From positions 1 to 64,000 of the forward strand of contig NZ_JSEO01000012.1 of NCBI RefSeq assembly GCF_001624705.1: a stretch of DNA of 64,000 nucleotides, read 5' to 3'. Positions 33,515 to 41,192 of the stretch are shown one piece after another. Under the pieces are notes generated by a model. That model did not search any database and was not told where the DNA came from. It saw nothing but the letters and a program-made list of their open reading frames with translations. Positions within the stretch are counted from its first letter, which is position 1. The number at the start of each line of letters is the position of its first letter. Origin of the DNA: Marinomonas sp. SBI8L. GTDB taxonomy: Bacteria > Pseudomonadota > Gammaproteobacteria > Pseudomonadales > Marinomonadaceae. A program made the translations under genes and the position numbers.

Positions 33515-35431
33515 CTAAACCAGATCTGAAAATTCATTATCGACATCTAAATCAACTGGGTTGAGATACCCAGGCATCTTAATTGCGTCAGCGCTCATTT
33601 TCAGGTCATATCCAGAGAGCACATCTTTACCAAAATGATAAATGGGTTGGCTTTCTCCGTGAATTGCTGCTTGATGATAATCTTGGGCCGCTTCTTTAGT
33701 TTTAACAAGCTTTGATTGATAACTCTCTAGGCTTGCCTTGTCATAGCGTTTCTCAAGCATTTCCATGGTTTTCTTCGGTGATAGAAGTACGGCAGTGCCA
33801 TTATTACCACCAAAGCCTTTTGAGTTTAATAATGCACCTTGGAAGTGGTCTTTGCCATAAACTTCATGTTTAAGCTGGAACTTCAGCCCATCAGTATAAA
33901 CATCATCTGCGATACTTTGAGTGGTTGTGAAGCCTGGTAAAATACCATGTTCCCAAACACCTAATGATAAATGAAGTTGGTCACCACCTGCTGTCCCTTG
34001 AGAATGCCCAATAAAAGCTTTCATTGCGGTTACTGGTATATTCTCTGCGTTAAAGCTTGTTGCTACTTGGCTTAAGACATGGGATTCGGTGATTCTGTTT
34101 TGAGGTGTACTTGTACCATGAGCTTGAATGAAAGTATGGTTTTTCAAACCATCTTCGCCAATGATTTTTTGTAAATACGCCATGGCTTTGCCCATGGTCA
34201 GATAGTTACCAATACCTGGTGCTGAGATGGACTTTTTATGGCCATCTGCATAAGCGTAAACGGCTGGCACTGAACCAAATATTTGTGCTCCAAGCTCTAT
34301 TGCTAGGGCATCATCCATTAGAAGTGTCCACTGGCTAGATTCACCGATAGTGAAGCCAACATTATTACCAAAAGGACGACAGCTGCGAGTATGATCTGGT
34401 TCTTTCTGATCTTTGATTGCATCAAGCGCTAGGAGAGCACTGTCTTCAGCTAATGCTCCCATAGTCCTAAAGCCTTCAATGACTTCTGGCGTGATAGGTG
34501 CGTCACTGCCACCGACAATAGCAACGCGTGTTTTACCTGACTTGATGCCTTCAACCGCTTTTTCTAAGTTGAAAAAATAAGTAGCACAGGCTCCAATAGA
34601 GGTTCCTATTGAACCCACACTGCCTAATACATAAGCGTTTACGAAATCTGCAGGCATTTGCGCATAACCTAATGGTAAATGCTTAGAGGTAGTGCGCTTA
34701 CCTATAAGGGCAGATTTCAGCATACCACCAAAGCCTAAATCATCCATTTGACCAATAGAGTTAGCTGCATAAACAGCGACCTGGTCAGGCGCAACAGTAT
34801 CTCTAATTGTTTGCCATGGAATACCGCTACTAGACAAGGCATCTGAAGCGCCGTAAACCGTCATTTGCAAGCCACGTGGATGGTTACGAGATTGATATAG
34901 CTTGGCCGGATCAAAGCCTGTTGGCAACTGACCTGCTGCTTTGACACTTAATGATTTACTGTCCTTAACAAAGGCTTCCAAATTACCATTTATAACGACT
35001 TCACTAAGATTATCTGACAGTGCTTTAACCTGCCATTGTGAAGGAAGGTCATCAGGGATAGAGCGAGTTTTAATAGTGAAGCTAATGCTTTCACCTTCTG
35101 TGTTAGGTAATAAAGAAGTGCTTTTATGAATATTGACTTTGTCGACATCAAATAAAGAAGGATGAATTCTTCTTATTAAGGTTTTTGTTAAAACCTCATC
35201 ACTGATGATATCTAATAGTTCTTCAGGCGTATTCGTTTGAACATCACCTTTATACCAATGACCATGATGGAAATGAGCAGTATTAGTAAGCGTAGCTAGA
35301 TCTAATAATACCTCTTGCTGGATTGATTTAGGTAATAAGTCAAAAACAATACGGCGGTATGCTTGGTGTGAAGATGTGCGACCAGCCGGGTTAATTCCGC
35401 CAAATCCAACAATAACAGGTAAACGTGCCAA
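33515..35431 (-). CDS. fabY: FabY-type beta-ketoacyl-ACP synthase
   Basis: The 638-residue KAS starts fatty-acid synthesis by condensing acetyl-CoA with malonyl-ACP, as FabY does in Pseudomonas aeruginosa instead of FabH. The opening ARLPVIVGFGGINPAGR, long N-terminal extension, Cys282 in IGACATYFF, His438 in QAHGTSTP and His476 in IGHSQGTAGGDQ match FabY. The start is TTG with GAGGA seven bases upstream. The large N-terminal part (about 190 residues) is characteristic of this branch. Monocistronic. Confidence 0.92.
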   Translation of the reverse strand: MARLPVIVGFGGINPAGRTSSHQAYRRIVFDLLPKSIQQEVLLDLATLTNTAHFHHGHWYKGDVQTNTPEELLDIISDEVLTKTLIRRIHPSLFDVDKVNIHKSTSLLPNTEGESISFTIKTRSIPDDLPSQWQVKALSDNLSEVVINGNLEAFVKDSKSLSVKAAGQLPTGFDPAKLYQSRNHPRGLQMTVYGASDALSSSGIPWQTIRDTVAPDQVAVYAANSIGQMDDLGFGGMLKSALIGKRTTSKHLPLGYAQMPADFVNAYVLGSVGSIGTSIGACATYFFNLEKAVEGIKSGKTRVAIVGGSDAPITPEVIEGFRTMGALAEDSALLALDAIKDQKEPDHTRSCRPFGNNVGFTIGESSQWTLLMDDALAIELGAQIFGSVPAVYAYADGHKKSISAPGIGNYLTMGKAMAYLQKIIGEDGLKNHTFIQAHGTSTPQNRITESHVLSQVATSFNAENIPVTAMKAFIGHSQGTAGGDQLHLSLGVWEHGILPGFTTTQSIADDVYTDGLKFQLKHEVYGKDHFQGALLNSKGFGGNNGTAVLLSPKKTMEMLEKRYDKASLESYQSKLVKTKEAAQDYHQAAIHGESQPIYHFGKDVLSGYDLKMSADAIKMPGYLNPVDLDVDNEFSDLV

Positions 35432-35580
35432 TTCAATTTCCTCGATTCAAATATGAATTAAAGTGGTGTCATTGTAATAAAGCCGATAATGCTTAGCCAC
35501 CTTGAATTCAAAAATAAGTTAATGAATTTAATGGTTTATAATTCACCTGCATTTATCTTTTTGCTTGATATGTTTTGAGG

Positions 35581-36435
35581 TTATTTGGTTGTGCTTACCT
35601 TTTCAATTTCCTGATCAAAGCGCGCTAATTTGTTATAGCTAATGAGAGATTTTATTTCCTCAACATAAGCGTGGCCGCGTTGTGAATAAGGTAATAAACC
35701 TGATACCAAGTCTACTCCAGTAATGTTTTTGTTTTCTTCTCTAAGTTTAGCGCGTTCTTTTCTCAGTGCTCTGTAGGCTGCATTTGAATTTAAGTTATCG
35801 ATATAAGCATAAACCGATTCTCTGGCACTTTTAAACTTTTGGACTTCATGGTCCGCATCTTCATCACGAGATTCAGGTACTAAGCCACAGCCTATTTTAA
35901 AGCACCATTGCCCAAAATAATTATTACCTTTTAGTGCGAAACGTGAAGTACCCCAAGCTGACTCATTTGCCGCTTGAGCTAAAACAAGGGATTCAGGAAT
36001 GACATCTAGGTGAGGATATAACTCAGCTAGGTTTTCTGGCGTATAAACACCGACTTTTTTTAGCTTGAATATTTTTCTTAGTGCCGCAAGCCATCTTTTT
36101 TCTTCTCGTGTTGGGGGTTCCGCATTGTGAATGATGCGTGTTAATTCATTTCTATCTCGAATCAATAAAGCATTCTTTTCTGCGGCAAAGGGCACTAAAA
36201 ATTGAAAGAAGGTTTCTTTTCTTTGTTTAATATCTTGAATCTTTGCAAAATCAGGTTTCACAGGCATCGGCTGAAAAGGTGTTGCCTTGTTAATCACAAG
36301 TTGGTTCTCAAGTAATGGTTCAGCCTCTTGGGACTGAGTGACTTCTTGTTCGTCAGGGGCGGGCTTATCGCCCAACTTGAACCAAAGAACTAGTACGACA
36401 GCAATAGAAATTAGCCAAAGAATTTTTCTGTCCAT
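35581..36435 (-). CDS. Bax-like glucosaminidase-domain protein
   Basis: About 284 residues: one N-terminal membrane anchor (KILWLISIAVVLVLWF) and a C-terminal glucosaminidase/Bax-type domain with the catalytic-region block ESLVLAQAANESAWGTSRFALKGNNYFGQWC followed by VYAYIDNLNSNAAYRALR. It should cut peptidoglycan glycan strands on the periplasmic side. I choose the ATG at 36433-36435 directly before the anchor; a TTG at 36492 would add 19 residues. Single gene, minus strand. Confidence 0.82.
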   Translation of the reverse strand: MDRKILWLISIAVVLVLWFKLGDKPAPDEQEVTQSQEAEPLLENQLVINKATPFQPMPVKPDFAKIQDIKQRKETFFQFLVPFAAEKNALLIRDRNELTRIIHNAEPPTREEKRWLAALRKIFKLKKVGVYTPENLAELYPHLDVIPESLVLAQAANESAWGTSRFALKGNNYFGQWCFKIGCGLVPESRDEDADHEVQKFKSARESVYAYIDNLNSNAAYRALRKERAKLREENKNITGVDLVSGLLPYSQRGHAYVEEIKSLISYNKLARFDQEIEKVSTTK

Positions 36436-37125
36436 AAAGATAACAAACCTATTTTGAGCAAGAGTAAACAAATATATTGATCGAAAGATCAATCATGCTG
36501 AACCTGAGTACATATTATCGCCAAAATTCATGACATTTTATAGACCTTGTTGGTGCCAAGATTAAAAAGTCCACATTAGGTGCCTGCGGTTAAGTTTCTT
36601 TTTCTTAGTTTGTTCTTGTCAGGTTTGCGATAAAAATGTATCAAGCAAGGTGTCAATTTGACGTAATTTAGACCCCTTTTGAGTAGGGGAATGTATGTAG
36701 TGGATGAGTGCTGAAATGCCGTATAGGTGTTCTTCTAGGGCCCGAAATACGTGGTATAAAAGTCCTACCTTTAAGTTGAAGATCTTATCATTAGCGTCGC
36801 TTTTAAGTAGCGCCCTTCGCTATACATCTAGAGTCTGCTATTCACCCGCTAAGGTAGGGGGCTTATCCGTAGGTTTCTTAATCAATATAAAAAAGCTTCA
36901 AAGCATCCTTATGTAATGCTTTATTTATTGTAATTTTCTGGAAATTTGCTTCAAAGCATGAAGATAAAACCTAAGCTTCACAATTTTTAACCGATTTTAA
37001 TCGCACAATGGGGGTCTCTAGAGTGCTTATCAAGAGTGGGTGTGGTTAAATTCAATTTATTTTAAGCTTGACGTTCGAAACTTGTTTTAGCCTTTAAAGG
37101 GTAAAAGTAGGTTATAAGAGTATCT
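36436..37125. other. 690-base spacer between the Bax-like gene and the diguanylate cyclase
   Basis: It holds a degraded minus-strand gene (36619-36906), a hairpin CCCCT/AGGGG near 36670-36686, a small stem TAGCG/CGCTA (36808-36822) and a 12-base direct repeat GCTTCAAAGCAT at 36895-36906 and 36948-36959. The remainder shows nothing I can name apart from promoter space for the cyclase. Confidence 0.45.
36619..36906 (-). pseudogene. Degraded small gene with three in-frame stops
   Basis: Reading the minus strand from ATG at 36906 gives a protein-like 95-codon frame interrupted by TGA (codon 3), TAG and TAG. All three could come from C-to-T changes (CGA to TGA, CAG to TAG twice). The last 66 codons are open, with credible content (GLLYHVFRALEEHLYGISAL, then SKLRQIDTLLDTFLSQT before TGA). 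The opposite strand is open over 70 codons, a common shadow of former coding. No family recognised. Chance cannot be excluded. Confidence 0.35.
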
Positions 37126-38268
37126 ATGACATCACGATTTACAAGTCTATTTATCCCTTCAGTGATTGCTCTATTGAGTTTGTACCTGAGCGTTTATGTG
37201 GATAAGATCCCCGCGGTTTGGTTAGCCTTGTTGGAATGGCTTCCTTATATTTTTTCTAGTCTTGTTATATTACTGGCATGGCATTTTAATAAGGGTTTAG
37301 TCCTTATAGTGTGCTTGATCCTTATGTTGCCTCTATTGCCTATTGATAATTTAGGCAATAAAAATAATGTATCAGTCTATCTCCTCTTGACGAGTTTAAA
37401 TTTAGCTCTTGTTAGCCAATTACAAGAGAGAGGTTTTTTTAACCGTTTTGCTGTAAACCGCATTATCTTTGTTGCTATGCAACTATTGTGGTGTATGGCA
37501 TTGGCAGAAGCATGGATAAAAATCCCTGGAATCTCGCTCTACCTAATTAATATAGAAAGTTTTAGTTTTGCATTAGCCTTTTTTACTTTGACTTTTTTGA
37601 TTAGTCTGGCTTTTTTAGCAAGTAAATGGTGGCTTAAATCAGATACCTTCAGTGGCGCTATTTTAGTGTCCTTACTCCTTATCGCTTTGATGCATTTTTT
37701 ATCACTTAATAGTAAGCAAGCAGCCCTAATGCATACGGGGGTATTTGTTATCTGGTGTATTTATTTATTAATTGATAGCCACAAAATGGCTTATGTTGAC
37801 GAGTTAACTCAGTTACCTGGTCGAAGAGCATTGAATGAAAAATTATTAGGTTTATCAAAACACTATGTTATCGCTATGTTAGATGTTGATCACTTTAAGA
37901 AGTTTAATGATACCTATGGTCATGACATGGGAGATCTCGTGTTAAAAAGTGTGGCGAATAATATGGATAAAGTCACGTCTGGAGGTAAAGCCTTTAGATA
38001 CGGTGGAGAAGAATTTGCTATCGTTTTTGCCCATAAAAAGAAAGAGGACATATTATCTGCATTAGAAGGGGTAAGAGAGTCTATCGCCTCACAAATGGTC
38101 GATATCTATGATAGTAAAAAAGATGTCTATAAAGGTGTGTCTGTCACTATAAGTATAGGCGCAGCTTTATCAAATTCTGAGCGGCATGCACAAGATGTGA
38201 TTAAACATGCGGATCAGCTTTTATACAAAGCTAAGAAAAAAGGCCGTAATTGCGTGATCATAGAGTAA
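37126..38268 (+). CDS. Membrane diguanylate cyclase (GGDEF, GGEEF variant)
   Basis: The 380-residue protein has about seven N-terminal transmembrane segments (residues 8-215) and a C-terminal GGDEF domain with MLDVDHFKKFNDTYGHDMGD near 251-270 and the active-site GGEEF at 293-297. It should make cyclic di-GMP from GTP at the inner membrane. The RxxD inhibitory site expected five residues before GGEEF is absent (TSGG at 284-287), so product inhibition through the I-site is unlikely. No EAL domain. Signal unknown. Confidence 0.9.
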   Translation: MTSRFTSLFIPSVIALLSLYLSVYVDKIPAVWLALLEWLPYIFSSLVILLAWHFNKGLVLIVCLILMLPLLPIDNLGNKNNVSVYLLLTSLNLALVSQLQERGFFNRFAVNRIIFVAMQLLWCMALAEAWIKIPGISLYLINIESFSFALAFFTLTFLISLAFLASKWWLKSDTFSGAILVSLLLIALMHFLSLNSKQAALMHTGVFVIWCIYLLIDSHKMAYVDELTQLPGRRALNEKLLGLSKHYVIAMLDVDHFKKFNDTYGHDMGDLVLKSVANNMDKVTSGGKAFRYGGEEFAIVFAHKKKEDILSALEGVRESIASQMVDIYDSKKDVYKGVSVTISIGAALSNSERHAQDVIKHADQLLYKAKKKGRNCVIIE

Positions 38269-38352
38269 TTCTTTAAGGGTCAAGCTTCCTTTTTTTATCC
38301 AGTCCTATTTCATAATATGGAAAATAAAACTTGACCATGTGGTTCATTTTTC

Positions 38353-38381
38353 TTGATCTGTGTAAATCTTAAGCATATAAT
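38353..38381 (+). promoter_or_regulatory. Strong sigma70 promoter of the small RNA candidate
   Basis: TTGATC at 38353-38358, a 17-base spacer and a perfect TATAAT at 38376-38381. No coding frame begins downstream for about 420 bases. Confidence 0.7.
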
Positions 38382-38387
38382 CCCAAA

Positions 38388-38639
38388 ATTGAAAAAAACG
38401 TTTCTAAGTTTTATTTTTTGAAACTAAGTAATGATTAAAGAATTTTAGCAGTTTTAGAAACGTCTGAGACTGGGTCAAATCTGAGTGACCGAACAGAATA
38501 TTTTATGCTGTGATTAAGCCGTGTAAAACTATAAGAGCCAACGTGGTGCAACAAAATATTCAATAACGAATGCCTATAGTTATTGCTTGATTTTGTTGTA
38601 GGGGTAAAAGGGGGGGGCAGCCAAGCTTCCCCTTTTTTT
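38388..38639 (+). ncRNA. Candidate small RNA, about 250 nt, family not recognised
   Basis: It runs from the predicted start to an intrinsic terminator with no open frame. Structure seen: perfect 10-bp pair ACGTTTCTAA/TTAGAAACGT (38398-38407 and 38454-38463); hairpin GGTCA/TGACC (38473-38490); a two-part hairpin of CAACAAAAT/ATTTTGTTG (38549-38557 with 38590-38598) and CAATAAC/GTTATTG (38561-38567 with 38579-38585); then the terminator. It does not match CsrB, Qrr, 6S or Spot 42 in my reading. The target is unknown; it lies between a diguanylate cyclase and a TetR gene. Confidence 0.55.
38606..38639 (+). terminator. Intrinsic terminator of the small RNA candidate
   Basis: AAAAGGGG (38606-38613) pairs with CCCCTTTT (38629-38636), T-run to 38639. 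Confidence 0.85.
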
Positions 38640-38798
38640 ATGCCTGTAAAATGGTTGAGACTGAACCATGCTATATCTTTCTAAGTCTATCTTTTGCTTG
38701 TGTATTCTTGCTCCTAATAAAACGTGTTATTGTAAAACTTGCTTTAATTAGACTCATTTAAATGATTGCCTGTAATATCTGACTGAGGACAACTCCCT

Positions 38799-39437
38799 GT
38801 GGAAGAAAAACGTGCAAAAGATCAGCTAAAAGCTCATATACGAGCTCAAAACCAAGCGTTAATTTTATCAACTGCAGAGAGAGTTTTTGCTCGTCAAGGT
38901 CTGGCTAAAACAACAACTCAGATGATAGCGAATGAAGCAGGGTTACCTAAGGCGAATATTCACTATTATTATCGCTCTAAAAAGGATTTGTTAGAGGCTG
39001 TGCTGGGTAACATTCTTCAACTTTGGTTAGAGTCTGTTAGTTGCTTTGTATTAGAAGATGGGCCAAAAGCCTGTTTAACTCGTTATATAAGCGAAAAAAT
39101 TGATCAGTCTCGAATTAATACTAATGCTTCGAAAGTTTTTGCGATGGCTTTAATTGGAGAAGAGCCATTCGTTTTAGAGTATCTAAATAAGCATTTTGTC
39201 AGTGAATTAGCTAGAGAGAAACAAACGATTCAGGCATGGATTGATCAAGGTAAAATGAAATCGATTTCTGCTGAGCATTTGTTTATTAGTTTATGGGCTT
39301 TAACTCAGACCTACGCTGATTTTGATGCGCAAATTAAAATTGTGCTGAATAAGACGGAATTAGAAGAAGATGATTATGAGCAGGCAAAAGAATTTGTCAC
39401 CAACATGATCTTAAGTAGTTGTGGTATTTCTGACTAA
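38799..39437 (+). CDS. TetR/AcrR-family regulator (RutR-type C-terminal domain)
   Basis: A 212-residue TetR regulator with helix-turn-helix KTTTQMIANEAGLPKANIHYYYRSKKDLLEAV near residues 37-68 and a helical ligand domain resembling the RutR group. Start is GTG at 38799 behind GAGGA. It is followed after 29 bases by a LysE-family exporter and probably controls it or itself. Ligand unknown. Confidence 0.82.
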   Translation: MEEKRAKDQLKAHIRAQNQALILSTAERVFARQGLAKTTTQMIANEAGLPKANIHYYYRSKKDLLEAVLGNILQLWLESVSCFVLEDGPKACLTRYISEKIDQSRINTNASKVFAMALIGEEPFVLEYLNKHFVSELAREKQTIQAWIDQGKMKSISAEHLFISLWALTQTYADFDAQIKIVLNKTELEEDDYEQAKEFVTNMILSSCGISD

Positions 39438-39466
39438 GAATCAGCGGACTTTAAAGGTAGAAAATT

Positions 39467-40096
39467 ATGACACTTGAAAGTGGCATCACATTTTTCATTG
39501 CGATATTTATTTTTGGCATCACACCCGGACCTGGTATTTTTGCCATATTGGCAAAGAGTATGACGCAAGGTGCTAAGTCATGTACTTGGCTAAGTGTAGG
39601 CATGGTTATCAGTGATATCTGTTATTTGGTAATGGCATGTTTTGGCTTAGCAAGCCTCGCGTATGCTTGGGAAGAGGTGTTTTTAATTATTAGGGTCTTG
39701 GGTGGTGCCTATCTCGTATATTTAGGTTGGAAAATGTGGACTTCTGTTCCTGCACTAGCGCAGGAGTTATCTAATCCAGACTTAAAAGTTAAGCAGCAGG
39801 ATAAGTTGTCATCATTTATTCAGGGCTTTATGATTTCTGCCTCTAACCCTAAAGTGATTTTATTTTATATTGCATTTTTACCGACCTTTATGGATGTAAC
39901 TCAGTTAGGTACACAAGACATTGTCATTGCGAGTTTACTGACTTTTGTTGCTTTGATGTCAGGTCTTACATTAATTGCGCTAATGGCAGCACAGGCAAGA
40001 AAGCATTTAAATTCTCCTAAATCTTTAAAGCTTGTTAATCGTACTGCTGGGTCAATTATGGCAACAGCAGGTTTATATGTAGGTTTGAAAGGCTAG
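39467..40096 (+). CDS. LysE/RhtB-family translocator
   Basis: The 209-residue protein has six transmembrane segments and the RhtB/LysE signatures ITPGPGIFAILAKSMTQG near residues 18-35 and SASNPKVILFYIAFLP near 123-138. It is an exporter of amino acids or related metabolites. It is downstream of the TetR gene in one likely operon and has a strong terminator. Confidence 0.85.
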   Translation: MTLESGITFFIAIFIFGITPGPGIFAILAKSMTQGAKSCTWLSVGMVISDICYLVMACFGLASLAYAWEEVFLIIRVLGGAYLVYLGWKMWTSVPALAQELSNPDLKVKQQDKLSSFIQGFMISASNPKVILFYIAFLPTFMDVTQLGTQDIVIASLLTFVALMSGLTLIALMAAQARKHLNSPKSLKLVNRTAGSIMATAGLYVGLKG

Positions 40097-40122
40097 CTTT
40101 AACAGTTAGGTTTTAAGATAGT

Positions 40123-40160
40123 AAAAAGCCGCTAAAACATTATTTTTTAGCGGCTTTTTT
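40123..40160. terminator. Bidirectional terminator between the exporter and upp genes
   Basis: 15-bp arms (40123-40137 and 40145-40159) with core AAGCCGCTAA/TTAGCGGCTT. Confidence 0.9.
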
Positions 40161-40189
40161 AGTTTGTTTCTTTAGCTAAGTAAAAGCTA

Positions 40190-40846
40190 TTAACGAGTGC
40201 CGTAGATACGGTCGCCAGCATCACCTACTCCTGGGCGAATGTAGGCATTCTCATCTAGGCAGCGATCAATAACACCAATATACATAGGCACATCTGGGTG
40301 TTCTTCTTTAAATGCTTTGATGCCTTCAGGGGCTGCAAACAAGCAAATAAAACGAATGTTTTTAGCGCCTAAGTCTTTCATTTTTTGAATAGCAGCAGCG
40401 GCTGAATTACCTGTTGCTAGCATTGGGTCGACAACTATTATGGTTCTTTGATCTAAGGAATGAGGCATTTTTAAGTAGTAATCAACAGGGTGCTTAGTCT
40501 CAGGGTCACGATACATGCCAATATGACCAACACGTGCAGAGGGCGAAAGTTTTAAAACGCCTTCTGCTAAACCGTTACCTGCACGCATAATAGTAACTAT
40601 ACAAAGCTTTTTACCCTTTAATACTGGGCTCATGGCTTTTTCAAGTGGTGTTTCTACTTCAACCTCTTCTGTCTCAAGGTCTCTTGTTGCTTCATAACCA
40701 ATTAGAGTACCTAGCTCTTCCACTAGCATTCTGAATTCACGTGTACCTGTATTTACATCTCTTAAACTGGTGAGTTTATGTTGAACAAATGGGTGGTCAA
40801 TTAGATGAATGTCTGAGTAAGTCTCGAGAATGTTATTAGTTGTCAT
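40190..40846 (-). CDS. upp: Uracil phosphoribosyltransferase
   Basis: The 218-residue enzyme salvages uracil to UMP using PRPP. The PRPP loop is VDPMLATGNSAAAAI near residues 137-151. IMRAGNGLAEGVL and the C-terminal uracil-binding GVIDRCLDENAYIRPGVGDAGDRIYG are intact. The C-terminal GDAGDR motif is characteristic. Usual length. Minus strand, single gene, with a divergent spacer to lon. Confidence 0.95.
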   Translation of the reverse strand: MTTNNILETYSDIHLIDHPFVQHKLTSLRDVNTGTREFRMLVEELGTLIGYEATRDLETEEVEVETPLEKAMSPVLKGKKLCIVTIMRAGNGLAEGVLKLSPSARVGHIGMYRDPETKHPVDYYLKMPHSLDQRTIIVVDPMLATGNSAAAAIQKMKDLGAKNIRFICLFAAPEGIKAFKEEHPDVPMYIGVIDRCLDENAYIRPGVGDAGDRIYGTR

Positions 40847-41192
40847 AACTGGGTCCTTATTCTTTTTAGACTCAAAATTAAGTGTTTAAGCTTATTTAGG
40901 CTTTGATAAAACTGCGTCTACTCTGGGGCTGGATTATGAATTAATCCTGACCTAATAGATAGATCTAGGCCAATTGGAGAGGCTTAAATCTGTTTTATTC
41001 AATTTGTTTTGATATCAGTTATACGGCTTGATTCTTCATTCTCGCTTGTATTTATATGATTCGACATTACATAAAGAACTATCGAACATAAACAGAATGA
41101 GAAAAATAGGTAGGTTTAGAACTTCATTTGCTTGGTAGTGTATTCAGGCAGCTTACCTGTAGCATCTCAATAATAGACAAATTGAGAAGAGA
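40847..41192. other. 346-base divergent spacer between upp and lon
   Basis: It should hold both promoters. I see AT-rich sequence with no clear sigma32-type or palindromic element and no coding frame. Confidence 0.4.

Larger units (their letters stand above)
38281..38644. repeat. Imperfect direct repeats bracketing the small RNA candidate
   Basis: CAAGCTTCC-T7-ATCC at 38281-38300 recurs as CAAGCTTCCCC-T7-ATGCC at 38622-38644. Apart from two small insertions they are the same, about 340 bases apart, with the RNA candidate between them. The downstream copy is part of the terminator. Confidence 0.6.
38269..38798. other. 530-base spacer holding a candidate small RNA gene
   Basis: A 7-bp inverted repeat GGTCAAG/CTTGACC (38278-38284 and 38330-38336), imperfect direct repeats, a strong sigma70 promoter, an RNA candidate with hairpins and a strong terminator all lie here. 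The 150 bases after the terminator show only promoter-like space for the TetR gene. Confidence 0.55.

Noticed and set aside
36662-36870. c-di-GMP riboswitch upstream of the diguanylate cyclase
   Set aside because: The conserved GEMM core and its tetraloop-receptor pattern are not present, and the segment is better explained as a decayed gene.
36704-36916. 70-codon open frame on the plus strand
   Set aside because: No ribosome site and low-complexity, Ser/Leu-rich product; it is the antisense of the degraded minus-strand frame.
38388-38639. Identification as a CsrB/RsmZ-like RNA
   Set aside because: It lacks the repeated GGA-containing hairpin loops of that family.
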